NCBI GenBank assembly: GCA_958431155.1
Contig: OY288106.1
Span: 629,937 to 693,936 of the forward strand
DNA: 64,000 bases
Direction of reading: 5' to 3'
DNA from: an uncultured candidatus Porisulfidus sp.
Lineage (GTDB): Bacteria; Pseudomonadota; Gammaproteobacteria; Poriferisulfidales; Poriferisulfidaceae
Shown: positions 44,575 to 53,206 of the stretch, one piece after another
Layout: each line of letters opens with the position of its first letter
Position numbering within the stretch: position 1 is the stretch's first letter
Translations under genes and position numbers: made by a program
The notes under the pieces: model-generated
Told to the model about the DNA's origin: nothing
Seen by the model: only the letters and a program-made list of their open reading frames with translations
Database searches by the model: none

Positions 44575-46365
44575 TCAGTATACGCGGGCTTTCGGCGGAA
44601 CCACTTCCACCTCGTCGTCCAGAGTGTACATATGGACATCCCGGTAATCAATCCGGCACGCCCCCTGCTCGTCGGTCCAGCAGACGGTGTGTTTCATCCA
44701 TTCGTTGTCGTTCCGCTCCGGGTAATCTTCCCGGGCATGGGCGCCCCGGCTCTCCAGGCGGTTGAGCGCCGACTCCAGCGTCGCCACGCCCTGCGGTAAG
44801 AGGTTTTGCAATTCCAGAGTTTCAACCAAGTCGGTATTCCAGATCATGGACCGGTCGCTGACGCGGATGTCGCTGAAGGCCCGGTCGGCGACCCGGACCT
44901 GTTCCAGGCCCTCCCTCAGGGTTTCTCCGGTCCGGAATACCGCCGCGTGTTTCTGCATGGCACGCTGTAGTTGCAGACGGAGTTCCGCGGTCGGGATCTC
45001 GCCACTGGCATGGCGGAGCTTGTCGAACTGATCCAGGATCCGTTCGATCGATGCGGCCGGCGCTTCCGGATGCGCTCTCCCCGGCGTAACCAGTTCGGTC
45101 GCCCGCATGGCCGCCGCTCGTCCAAAGACCACCAAGTCCAGCAAGGAGTTCGAGCCCAAGCGATTCGCCCCATGCACCGAGACGCAAGCCGCTTCCCCAA
45201 TGGCCATCAGGCCGGGCACCACCGCGTCCGGGTTCCCGTCCCGCACCGTTACCGCCTCACCGTGGTGGTTGGTCGGAATGCCGCCCATGGTGTAGTGCAC
45301 GGTCGGCAGGACCGGGATTGGTTCACGGGTCACGTCGGCCCCGGCGAAGATGCGCGCCGACTCCGCGATGCCGGGCAGGCGTTCCTTGATCACCTCGGCG
45401 CCGAGATGCTCCAGATGCAAGTGGATATGATCCGCTTCGGGCCCGCAGCCCCTCCCCTCGTTGATCTCGATAGTCATCGAGCGGCTCACCACGTCGCGCG
45501 ATGCCAAGTCCTTGGCATTCGGCGCGTACCGCTCCATGAAGCGCTCGCCCTTGCTGTTGGTCAGGTAGCCTCCTTCTCCCCTCACGCCTTCCGTAATCAG
45601 GCAGCCGGCGCCATAGATGCCGGTCGGGTGGAACTGCACGAACTCCATGTCCTGCAAGGGCAACCCGGCGCGCTGCACCATGCCGTTGCCGTCTCCCGTG
45701 CAGGTATGCGCGGAAGTGCAGGAGAAATAGGCACGTCCATAGCCCCCCGTCGCCAGCAGGACCGTGTGGGCGTGGAAGTGGTGCAGTTCTCCGGTTGCGA
45801 GATCCCAGGCCACCACGCCACAGCACCGGCCCTCGTCGTCCATGACCAGATCCATGGCGAAGTACTCAATGAAGAACTTGGCGTGGTGCTTGAGGGATTG
45901 TTGGTACAGCGTGTGCAGAATGGCGTGGCCGGTACGGTCGGCGGCAGCGCAGGTGCGTTGCGCGATCCCCTCGCCGAAATGAGTCGTCATCCCGCCGAAA
46001 GGACGTTGGTAGATCTTGCCTTCGTCTGTCCGTGAAAACGGGACGCCGTAGTGTTCCAGTTCGATAATCGCCGGAATGGCCTCGCGGCACATGTATTGGA
46101 TGGCATCCTGATCTCCCAGCCAGTCCGAACCCTTGACCGTGTCGTACATGTGCCAGCGCCAATCATCCGGGCCCATGTTCCCGAGCGCGGCGCTGACCCC
46201 GCCTTGCGCGGCCACCGTGTGGCTGCGGGTGGGAAATACCTTCGTGATGCAGGCGGTCGACAAGCCTTTCACCGCCATGCCCAGGGTTGCCCGCAGGCCG
46301 GCCCCGCCGGCGCCCACGACCACGACATCGTAGTGATGCTCGATCAACTTGTATGCAGCGGTCAT
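44575..46365 (-). CDS. sdhA: Succinate dehydrogenase flavoprotein subunit
   Basis: Oxidises succinate to fumarate using covalently bound FAD. The 596 residues start [20 protein letters not shown]; the FAD-binding loop is [12 protein letters not shown] and the histidine for covalent FAD is in [12 protein letters not shown]. The substrate region [15 protein letters not shown] and C-terminal [18 protein letters not shown] are typical. The start at 46365 overlaps the sdhD stop as ATGA; the open frame extends upstream through sdhD without conservation. Confidence 0.98.
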   Translation of the reverse strand: MTAAYKLIEHHYDVVVVGAGGAGLRATLGMAVKGLSTACITKVFPTRSHTVAAQGGVSAALGNMGPDDWRWHMYDTVKGSDWLGDQDAIQYMCREAIPAIIELEHYGVPFSRTDEGKIYQRPFGGMTTHFGEGIAQRTCAAADRTGHAILHTLYQQSLKHHAKFFIEYFAMDLVMDDEGRCCGVVAWDLATGELHHFHAHTVLLATGGYGRAYFSCTSAHTCTGDGNGMVQRAGLPLQDMEFVQFHPTGIYGAGCLITEGVRGEGGYLTNSKGERFMERYAPNAKDLASRDVVSRSMTIEINEGRGCGPEADHIHLHLEHLGAEVIKERLPGIAESARIFAGADVTREPIPVLPTVHYTMGGIPTNHHGEAVTVRDGNPDAVVPGLMAIGEAACVSVHGANRLGSNSLLDLVVFGRAAAMRATELVTPGRAHPEAPAASIERILDQFDKLRHASGEIPTAELRLQLQRAMQKHAAVFRTGETLREGLEQVRVADRAFSDIRVSDRSMIWNTDLVETLELQNLLPQGVATLESALNRLESRGAHAREDYPERNDNEWMKHTVCWTDEQGACRIDYRDVHMYTLDDEVEVVPPKARVY

Positions 46366-46700
46366 GTCAGGAAATGCGACAACCCCGCGAGGGCGGCGAC
46401 GAGAGAAAGGAGAAGGACCAGTTGCGCGATCCGGTGCGCTGCTCGATTCCAGGCCGGGTCGCCGACGTAGTCGTCGACGATGACCCCAAGTCCGAGTTTG
46501 GCGTGGTAGAGCGACGCCAGGAAAAACAGGCTCAGCCAGATGACTGTATCGGTCTGCCCGACCCACTGCTCGAAATGAACCCGCTCCGACAGGCTCTGGC
46601 TGCCCAGGGCATGGATGAGCCAGACCGACAGGGGAATCAGCGCGGCCGAAGTGATCCGCTCCAGCCACCAGTGCCGCCGGGCCTTGTCGGAACCGCTCAT
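46362..46700 (-). CDS. sdhD: Succinate dehydrogenase membrane anchor SdhD
   Basis: Membrane anchor of 112 residues with three helices. The segment [17 protein letters not shown] contains the family's heme/quinone-site histidine and Asp-Tyr. The start [17 protein letters not shown] (46700) overlaps the sdhC stop as ATGA. Confidence 0.93.
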   Translation of the reverse strand: MSGSDKARRHWWLERITSAALIPLSVWLIHALGSQSLSERVHFEQWVGQTDTVIWLSLFFLASLYHAKLGLGVIVDDYVGDPAWNRAAHRIAQLVLLLSLVAALAGLSHFLT

Positions 46701-47074
46701 GCCCAAATCCAGGCCCAGACGGTGATCGTCAGCGTGGTAGAGCCCGCGAGAACCAGCCAGTTGCTCGCCTGCACCGCCGGCATACTGAGGCCGATGCAGG
46801 CATCCCAGACCAGATGCCGAATCCCAGTGCACAAGTGAAACGCCAACGCGAAGGTCCAGGCAATCAGCAGGATCTGCCCCAGAGGATGCTGCAACACGGA
46901 CATGGCGGCTTGCCAGAGGCCAGGCACGTAGGCCGCCGCCGCGATCAGAAAGGCCAGCACCACCGCAGCGGCCGTCAGCAAGACGCCCGTAATGCGATGG
47001 CTGATCGACAGGAGCGCTGCCAGCGGCAGGCGATAGATCTGCAAGTGAGGCGATAGGGGATGCTCGGGCGACAT
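46697..47074 (-). CDS. sdhC: Succinate dehydrogenase cytochrome b556 subunit
   Basis: Membrane subunit of 125 residues binding heme b and ubiquinone with SdhD. The N-terminal signature [23 protein letters not shown] and the heme histidine region [15 protein letters not shown] are visible. It is the first gene of sdhCDAB-sdhE-DUF1249-metX. The 123 bases between it and the upstream tRNA-Ala show no clear terminator. Confidence 0.96.
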   Translation of the reverse strand: MSPEHPLSPHLQIYRLPLAALLSISHRITGVLLTAAAVVLAFLIAAAAYVPGLWQAAMSVLQHPLGQILLIAWTFALAFHLCTGIRHLVWDACIGLSMPAVQASNWLVLAGSTTLTITVWAWIWA

Positions 47075-47197
47075 CGTGCGCGGAAGAGTGGGGAGCGGCA
47101 GACAGGCAAATCTCGCGTTATTATGCCAAACCCCGGCGATGCGCAGAATTCGGCCCTACACCGTCAAGCGAGCGGGTTCGATTCTTTCGGAAGGAGT

Positions 47198-47273
<76 letters not shown>

Positions 47274-47348
47274 GTCACCATGGCACGCTATTTTCCCTGT
47301 TCGACGGAAAGGTGTCAATGCAACAGATAAGGTAGAATCCGTTCAATC

Positions 47349-47888
47349 ATGCAGGTCGCTTTACGCCACTCGGGTATATGGATCGCCATCGGGCTGGTCC
47401 TCATGATCGTCCTGTCCCGGCTCGTCCCGCATCCCCCGAATTTCACCCCCGTTCTAGCAGCAGCACTCTTTTGCGGCGTTCTATACGCACGTCCCTCTCA
47501 CGCTCTCTTAATCCCGCTACTTGGCATGGCCGCTGGCGATCTAGTCCTGGGGCTTCATGACCAGATCTGGGCCGTCTACCTGGCGGTTGCCCTGTGCGTC
47601 GGCCTGGGCCGCTGGATGCTGAACCCTCCCGGCGTCCTGACTACCGTGGCAGCCAGTGTTTCCGGATCCGTGCTGTTCTTCCTGCTGACGAACCTTGCAG
47701 TCTGGCTGCAGGGCGACCTGTACCCGCTGACCGCGACCGGGCTTCTCGCCTGCTACGTCGCCGCAATTCCGTTCTTCCACCACACGCTGATCGCCACCCT
47801 GCTATTCGGAATCGCCTTACTCGGCCTCGCCCGGCTACTTCAAGGCAGCCAGGCCACCGGCGACCTGCTTCCTCTACAGCACCGCTGA
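47349..47888 (+). CDS. DUF6580-like integral membrane protein
   Basis: Hydrophobic protein of 179 residues with about five helices. The N-terminal segment RLVPHPPNFTPVLAAALFCG is typical of a family of putative ECF-transporter S-component-like proteins (DUF6580). It ends with a 1-base overlap (TGATG) with the next gene, so the two are likely co-expressed. Transport of a vitamin or metal is only a family-level guess. Confidence 0.7.
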   Translation: MQVALRHSGIWIAIGLVLMIVLSRLVPHPPNFTPVLAAALFCGVLYARPSHALLIPLLGMAAGDLVLGLHDQIWAVYLAVALCVGLGRWMLNPPGVLTTVAASVSGSVLFFLLTNLAVWLQGDLYPLTATGLLACYVAAIPFFHHTLIATLLFGIALLGLARLLQGSQATGDLLPLQHR

Positions 47889-48613
47889 TGCCCAGAAAGT
47901 CATTCGCCTGGTGCGGCCTTGTACTTGCCACAAGCCTTTCTTCTATTGCCACGGGCGACTCCGCGCCACAGGTCCTGGACGGGCTGTGGAGTGGCGAGTT
48001 CGATATCAACGAACGAGGCCCGCACGATTTCACCGCCTTGTATCTCGGCGGAGTCGTTTCGGCCTACAGCGTGAGCTCCAACGTGGTCTATCGCGGAACC
48101 GTAGCCGGTGACGAGCAGCAGTATCAATCCGACATGTCCATGTTTATCCGCGACGGCTCCCAGTTCGGGACCGTGCAGTTGAGCGGGGCGGTAAGCGAGC
48201 AAGCCACCATGATTACGGCGCGCTACCTGACCACAGGCAAGGACACCGGCACGTTGACTTTGCGCTACGACCCGCTATTCGAGCGGGAGGTCGACCCCTC
48301 CGAGCTCACGGGGTTATGGGAGTATGCCTCGGACCGGCTCAGCATCAGCTTTAACGTGATGCCGGCGGGCGAGGTCAAAGGAACGGATAGCCTCGGCTGC
48401 AACTACTACGGCACCATCGAGAAGATCAGGCCCGGCATCAACGCCTTGAGCGTGAATCTGGAGATGGCCTCCTGCGGCACGGCGGACGGCCACTATGCCG
48501 GAATGGCCCATGTCGCAGACACCAAGGCCAGCAACGACACCCTGCACCTTCACGTCACCAGCGACCATTTCGGCCTGTACTATCCCCTGCAGAGGATTGT
48601 GTTACTGCAGTAA
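47888..48613 (+). CDS. Secreted protein of unknown function
   Basis: I do not recognise this 241-residue protein. A signal peptide (FAWCGLVLATSLSSIATGDSA) is followed by a beta-rich, slightly acidic region in two similar-looking halves: DGLWSGEFDINERG and later TGLWEYASDRLSIS both open with a Gly-Leu-Trp strand, suggesting an internal duplication or a barrel-like fold. Two cysteines (SLGCNYYG, MASCGTADG) could form a disulfide. The start overlaps the DUF6580-like stop. It converges on the dienelactone-hydrolase-like gene, both stop codons lying in the palindrome TTACTGCAGTAA (48602-48613). Confidence 0.68.
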   Translation: MPRKSFAWCGLVLATSLSSIATGDSAPQVLDGLWSGEFDINERGPHDFTALYLGGVVSAYSVSSNVVYRGTVAGDEQQYQSDMSMFIRDGSQFGTVQLSGAVSEQATMITARYLTTGKDTGTLTLRYDPLFEREVDPSELTGLWEYASDRLSISFNVMPAGEVKGTDSLGCNYYGTIEKIRPGINALSVNLEMASCGTADGHYAGMAHVADTKASNDTLHLHVTSDHFGLYYPLQRIVLLQ

Positions 48614-49408
48614 CCCACCCCGGCGCAGGTCCGCCCGCACTCTCTGCCTGAAAAACTCGCGCGCGCGGCGCACCGCATTCCGTGCGGCTTGGGCATCGTA
48701 GGCGACCCGCTGCCCCAGATAGATGCTGTCGACCCCCGGAGCATCGAAACTATGGAAAGCGTTTTCATAGACGACCAAGTCCACCCGCTCGGGCCGGACT
48801 GAGATCATCACCCGGCAACGCTGCGCCGGCGTCCACCGGTCCTGCCCACCGATCAGGATCAACAAGTCCGTGTGGGAGTTGCCGAGCTGATCCAGGCACC
48901 AGGGTGCGACCGCGATGGCACCGGCGAAAGGCTGCTCTGCATTCATGTCGTCGTGCAAGGCCAGCAGGGTCGTCGTCGCCCCATGCGAGAACCCGGTGAG
49001 ATAGATTTCTTGCTCGGCCACCCAAGGCTGAGCCATCAGCCAGCGCTTTGCCGCATGGGCATCCCGCGCCCGGTGCCAAGTCGGAACGGCGAACAGGCTG
49101 CCGCAAATGTCGTCTTTTCCTCGCGGGCCGAAACTGTCGACTTGCAGCACCGCGAGACCCCAGTCGAGATAGTTTTCATACCAGAGTTTCGAGCGGATCG
49201 GCCAGATCCCATTGCAGCCGTGCAGATCCACGATAGCCGGATGCGGGCCTGCCCCTTCCGGTCGGTACAGGTAGGCAGTCAACTCGATCGTGTCTTCGGA
49301 CTGGTACACCGGCGCGGTGAACGCGATTTCCTGCGGCGGCGGCAAGGCTTCGACCGCAACGGCGCAAAGCCACAGGACCGCGGCAAGCCCGTATCGGGAT
49401 CTACGCAT
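48602..49408 (-). CDS. Secreted dienelactone-hydrolase-like protein
   Basis: Alpha/beta hydrolase of 268 residues with a signal peptide (YGLAAVLWLCAVAVEA). VDLHGCNG is the oxyanion segment, GFSHGATTTLL the nucleophile elbow, GGQDRWTP the acid and ENAFHSFDAPG the histidine region, the usual dienelactone hydrolase order. The start at 49408 (or 49414) overlaps the end of the Mug gene. The substrate is unknown; an exported esterase is plausible. Confidence 0.8.
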   Translation of the reverse strand: MRRSRYGLAAVLWLCAVAVEALPPPQEIAFTAPVYQSEDTIELTAYLYRPEGAGPHPAIVDLHGCNGIWPIRSKLWYENYLDWGLAVLQVDSFGPRGKDDICGSLFAVPTWHRARDAHAAKRWLMAQPWVAEQEIYLTGFSHGATTTLLALHDDMNAEQPFAGAIAVAPWCLDQLGNSHTDLLILIGGQDRWTPAQRCRVMISVRPERVDLVVYENAFHSFDAPGVDSIYLGQRVAYDAQAARNAVRRAREFFRQRVRADLRRGGLLQ

Positions 49409-49946
49409 TGACATGACGCGCCAAGCGACGGTACCAGCGCCGGAGGTCGGCAAGCGAGTAGACGGCATTGGCCGGGCTCGGGTTGGGCGTGACATACACC
49501 CGTGCTCCTCCGACCACCCGCGGCTGCATGCCCCAGCGGATTTCCTTGGGAGATGCGTCCAATCCGTATTTCAAGAAGTGTCGATATGCCTGCTTACCGT
49601 GAAACCAGGCCCAGGCTGGTCGGATTTTTTCGATCAGTTGCAGAAGCCGCGGTGCATCGCGCCAGAAATCCTCAGCCCGCAATTCGTGCCCCTGCCGGCT
49701 CGGACGCTTCACGACATCGGTGAACCCGATTCGATCCTGTTCCAGAAGAATCCGATGACGCAGCCGCGAGGGCTCACCTTGGGATTCGGCCAACCCGGAC
49801 CCGTCAAAAGCCCTCCAGAAGCGGTTCCTCGGGTTGGCGAAATAGAAGCCTGCGCGAACCGAAACGACAGAAGGATTCAATCCCACGGACAAGACGCGCA
49901 GACCAGGGTCCACGTAATCCGGAAGTGTCGTGCGGGGTGAAGCCAT
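49401..49946 (-). CDS. mug: G/U mismatch-specific DNA glycosylase (Mug/TDG)
   Basis: Removes uracil or ethenocytosine opposite guanine. The 181 residues contain the active-site block VGLNPSVVSVRAGFYF followed by NPRNRFW, and the DNA-intercalating TPNPSPANAVY loop, matching the Mug/TDG family. The ATG at 49946 is used, with AAGGCGG 8 bases before it; a GTG nine bases upstream is possible. It lies 15 bases after the radical SAM gene on the same strand. Confidence 0.87.
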   Translation of the reverse strand: MASPRTTLPDYVDPGLRVLSVGLNPSVVSVRAGFYFANPRNRFWRAFDGSGLAESQGEPSRLRHRILLEQDRIGFTDVVKRPSRQGHELRAEDFWRDAPRLLQLIEKIRPAWAWFHGKQAYRHFLKYGLDASPKEIRWGMQPRVVGGARVYVTPNPSPANAVYSLADLRRWYRRLARHVNA

Positions 49947-49961
49947 GAGTTGCACCGCCTT

Positions 49962-51080
49962 CTATTCGAACAACTCCGCCTGATCGGACGGGGCGCGAAA
50001 CCGGTCGGTCCGCAAGGGACGGCGCTGTCCATTCAACCCATGCCGCTTGCAGGCCAGCGTGAAACGCTGCCGCAGCAACTGTGCGAATTCCCCCTGCCCG
50101 CTCAGGCGACGCCCGAACTCGGGACTGTAGTCGACCCCACCATGCAGGCTTCGGACCACGTTCATGATTCTGTCGGCGCGCTCCGGGACGTGCTGTTCGA
50201 GCCACTCCCGGAACAGTTGTTTCAGTTCGTGCGGCAGGCGCAGGATCACGTATCCGGCACAGTAGGCCCCTTGTTCCGCCACGGTTTTAATGATGTCTTC
50301 CAACTCTCCGTCATTCAGGAACGGGATCACCGGAGCCGCCAGGACGCCCACCGGGATTCCTGCCTGCGACAATGTCCGCACCAGTGCGACCCGGGAGTGA
50401 GGTGCTCCGGCACGGGGTTCGAGGATCCGACTGAGACCTGCATCCAGCGTGGTGACGGACACAATCACCTCCGCAAGATCGTCGCGGGCCAGATCCTGCA
50501 GGATATCCAAATCCCGCTCGAGCAGCCCCGATTTGGTGATTACCGAAACCGGATGATGGAACTCCCGCAAGACCTCGAGGATCGAGCGGGTGATCTCGAG
50601 TCGCCGCTCGATCGGCTGGTAGGCGTCCGTGTTGTAGCCAAGGCCAATCGTCGCGCACCGGTAGCGGGGAACACGCAACTCGCGCGTTAGGACTTCCGCG
50701 GCATTCGTCTTGCAGAAGATCTGGGTCTCGAAGTCCAGCCCGGGCGATAACCCGAGGTAGGCGTGGTTGGGCCGTGCAAAACAATACGCGCAGCCGTGCT
50801 CGCAACCGCGATAGGGGTTGATGGAGCGATCCAGCGCGATATCGGGCGACTGGTTGTAGTTGATGAGGCTTTTTGCGGGGGCATCGAAGTAGCGCGTCTC
50901 CAAGGCCTCTTCCTCGTACTCGCGGCCATCATGCTGGAACTCGATTTGTTCCAGTTCGTAGCGGCCCGACGGGTTGCTGATGGCTCCTCGGCCTTTTCGG
51001 TAGGTCCACTGGACGGGGTTTTCAGTCGGGTCCACGGCAATCGCTGCATAGAATCGAAAAACTGACAGTGATGGTATCAC
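49962..51080 (-). CDS. PA0069-family radical SAM protein
   Basis: Radical SAM enzyme of 372 residues related to spore photoproduct lyase-like proteins. The cluster motif CEHGCAYC has Cys93, Cys97 and Cys100 (Cx3Cx2C). Upstream are the family segments KGRGAISNPSGRYE and DIALDRSINPYRG. The adjacent mug gene on the same strand makes a DNA-repair link tempting, but the reaction is not known. The start could be later than 51080, since the first 27 residues are not conserved in type. Confidence 0.83.
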   Translation of the reverse strand: MIPSLSVFRFYAAIAVDPTENPVQWTYRKGRGAISNPSGRYELEQIEFQHDGREYEEEALETRYFDAPAKSLINYNQSPDIALDRSINPYRGCEHGCAYCFARPNHAYLGLSPGLDFETQIFCKTNAAEVLTRELRVPRYRCATIGLGYNTDAYQPIERRLEITRSILEVLREFHHPVSVITKSGLLERDLDILQDLARDDLAEVIVSVTTLDAGLSRILEPRAGAPHSRVALVRTLSQAGIPVGVLAAPVIPFLNDGELEDIIKTVAEQGAYCAGYVILRLPHELKQLFREWLEQHVPERADRIMNVVRSLHGGVDYSPEFGRRLSGQGEFAQLLRQRFTLACKRHGLNGQRRPLRTDRFRAPSDQAELFE

Positions 51081-51269
51081 CAGCCAGTGACAAGAGCATC
51101 CGGAACAATAACCCCCGTTCGGAAGAGAACGTTGTCTTTTTACACTTCCACTTTTTGCTATCTATGTTTCGGCGACAGCTTGGTTATTAAAAATAGTTTT
51201 ATTTCAATATATTATAGATAATTTATAAAAATTATATTGCATCTCAGACCTTTCCTCGCGCTGTGCAAT
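51081..51269. promoter_or_regulatory. AT-rich intergenic region before the radical SAM gene
   Basis: A 189-base gap between pgpA (ending) and the radical SAM gene (starting), both on the minus strand. Its half nearer pgpA (about 51175-51240) is almost pure A+T, in sharp contrast to the surroundings, and contains several TATAAT/TATAGA-like hexamers. It probably carries the radical SAM promoter with an UP-like AT tract; no single promoter can be picked. Confidence 0.4.
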
Positions 51270-51740
51270 TCAAGCGGCCAACAGCGCCCATTCGGCCACA
51301 CCGAGCACGAACAGCGTTAAGATCCCGGCTAACAAGTCGTCCAGCATGATGCCGACCCCTCCGCCGAACCGGCGATCCGCCCAACCCACAGGCCCTGGTT
51401 TGATGATATCGAACAGCCGGAAAAGCACAAACCCTGCAGCCGCCCAGGCGAGGCTACGTGGGGCTGCCGCCATGGCAATCAAGTAGCCGGTCATCTCATC
51501 CCAGACGACTTCCTTGGGATCCGGGTCCCCGAAAGACTCCGCCGCCTGTTCGCACAACCAGACCCCCGCCACCAGCATGATTCCTAGAGTAAGCACGTAG
51601 AGAGACCAAGGATGCGTTGATAATCCGAAATAGAGCACAGCCCCGAGCAAGGTCCCAACGGTACCCGGGATCTTCGGACAATAGCCAACCCCGAAGCCTG
51701 TCGCCAGGAAAACGGTCAAACCTTGCCACGTAACACGCAT
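51270..51740 (-). CDS. pgpA: Phosphatidylglycerophosphatase A
   Basis: Inner-membrane phosphatase making phosphatidylglycerol. The 156 residues show the family blocks GFGVGYCPKIPGTVGTLLG, VVWDEMTGYLIAM and GIMLDDLLAGI, with acidic metal-binding residues between four hydrophobic segments. It is the last gene of the rib-nusB-thiL operon, 5 bases after thiL, the usual place. Confidence 0.95.
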   Translation of the reverse strand: MRVTWQGLTVFLATGFGVGYCPKIPGTVGTLLGAVLYFGLSTHPWSLYVLTLGIMLVAGVWLCEQAAESFGDPDPKEVVWDEMTGYLIAMAAAPRSLAWAAAGFVLFRLFDIIKPGPVGWADRRFGGGVGIMLDDLLAGILTLFVLGVAEWALLAA

Positions 51741-51745
51741 GCTTG

Positions 51746-52693
51746 TCAGGTACTCTTGAAATGATCGTAGCCCAGCTGCGACGGCAGTGGAACCGGTTCG
51801 TTTCCTTGGGTTAGATTCAATTCACTGCCCGCGTCTACCGTCCCGATGCCACTGACCGGCACGCCGAGCTGCCGCCCGATCTCCTGGATTGCCTCCCACT
51901 CGGATTCCGGCACAGTGAACACCAGTTCGTAATCCTCGCCCCCACCCAAAACCGTGAACCAGTCCCCGGTCTTCGCCCGTTCTTCAGCAACTGGTTCAGA
52001 CAGCGGGATGTCTGCCAATTCCACTGACGCGCCCTTCCCGCTAGCCTTGAGCAGCCTCCCCAAGTCTTTCAGGACACCGTCCGAGATGTCCATCGCCGCA
52101 TGCGCATGGCCGCGAATGCGACGTCCGAATTCAACCCTCGGCTGAGGGCGGTAGAGCCGCTTGCGGCAATCTTCCAGCCCGGCCCGGCCCGGGTAGAGAC
52201 GAGCCAATGCGGCATCCCCGACGGTCCCGGTCACTCCGATCCTGTCTCCGGCCACCGCCGCGTCGCGCCGCAGGGCCGGCGCCTCTCCTTCCAGCGTCCC
52301 GATGACCGTAATGCAGACGCCAAGTTCTCCCCGCGACAAGTCACCTCCGGCCAGCACGATTCCGTGCTCCCGGGCCAGACCCTTGACCCCTTCGCTGAAG
52401 CCGGCAATCCAGTCTTCGTCGATACGTGGCATGGCGAGACCTAATGTAAAGCACACCGGAGTGGCGCCCATCGCGGCCAAATCGCTGAGGTTGACCGCCA
52501 ATGCCTTGTGGCCGAGATCGACAGGGTCGTCTCCCGGATCGAAGTGAGCCCCTTGCAGAAACAGGTCGGTGCTGATCGCGCAATCTTCGGGCGGCAGCGT
52601 CAGCAGCGCCGCATCATCTCCGGGTCCCCGGATCAGGGCCGGCGAATCCGCATCAAAGCTGAAGTATCGCTGGATCAGCGTGTCCTCGTCCAT
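51746..52693 (-). CDS. thiL: Thiamine-monophosphate kinase
   Basis: Phosphorylates thiamine monophosphate to the pyrophosphate cofactor. The 315 residues have GPGDDAALL near the start, STDLFLQGAHF, the AVNLSDLAAMGATP loop and GGGEDYELVFT. The start MDEDTLIQRYF (52693) has GGAGG 13 bases upstream; the frame extends further without conservation. It lies 54 bases after nusB. Confidence 0.95.
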   Translation of the reverse strand: MDEDTLIQRYFSFDADSPALIRGPGDDAALLTLPPEDCAISTDLFLQGAHFDPGDDPVDLGHKALAVNLSDLAAMGATPVCFTLGLAMPRIDEDWIAGFSEGVKGLAREHGIVLAGGDLSRGELGVCITVIGTLEGEAPALRRDAAVAGDRIGVTGTVGDAALARLYPGRAGLEDCRKRLYRPQPRVEFGRRIRGHAHAAMDISDGVLKDLGRLLKASGKGASVELADIPLSEPVAEERAKTGDWFTVLGGGEDYELVFTVPESEWEAIQEIGRQLGVPVSGIGTVDAGSELNLTQGNEPVPLPSQLGYDHFKST

Positions 52694-52747
52694 TCTCGAG
52701 GTCCTCCCCCGCGCCGTGGCGGAATTCCGGCTCAACCCACCCGGAAA

Positions 52748-53206
52748 TCAAGCGGCGCAGGCTTTGCGCAGACTGATCGCCACCCGGTCCAGCACTGCAT
52801 TGACGTACTTGCTGCCCTTGTCCGTGCCGAACTTCCCGGCCAGCCGGGTGGCTTCGGACAGGATCACGGCGGTCGGCACCTCCCGGCAATGCAGCAACTC
52901 ATAGCAGGCAAAACGCAAGACCGTCCGTTCCACTGGATCGAGGCGCCTCATGGGCCGGTCGAGAGCCGGAGTCAGTTGTTTGTGAAGATCTTCTTCGTGA
53001 TCCACGACACCACGCACCAGTTGTTCGAAATACCGTGCATTGGCACGCAGAATGTCATCCTTGCGCGAAAACTGCTCAAGCAACCCGGAAACGTCTCCTC
53101 CTGACACGTCCCATTGGTAGAGGGCCTGCAATGCAAGGCGGCGAGCCCAATGTCGCCCACGGTATTCGGCACGGTCTTTCTCCGACGACGAGGAAGCCTC
53201 AGTCAT
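52748..53206 (-). CDS. nusB: Transcription antitermination factor NusB
   Basis: Binds boxA with NusE (S10) in rRNA antitermination. The 152 residues contain ARRLALQALYQWDVSG, YFEQLVRGV, LRFACYELLHCREVPTAVILSEA and the C-terminal KYVNAVLDRV block. Three in-frame ATGs (53221, 53212, 53206) all lie in the GAC/GAT repeat that encodes the RibH tail; the last overlaps the ribH stop by 8 bases and is used here. No ribosome-binding site is seen, so it probably depends on ribH translation. Confidence 0.94.
   Translation of the reverse strand: MTEASSSSEKDRAEYRGRHWARRLALQALYQWDVSGGDVSGLLEQFSRKDDILRANARYFEQLVRGVVDHEEDLHKQLTPALDRPMRRLDPVERTVLRFACYELLHCREVPTAVILSEATRLAGKFGTDKGSKYVNAVLDRVAISLRKACAA

Noticed and set aside
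44971-46035. 354-residue open frame antisense to sdhA
   Set aside because: Shadow frame inside an intact sdhA.
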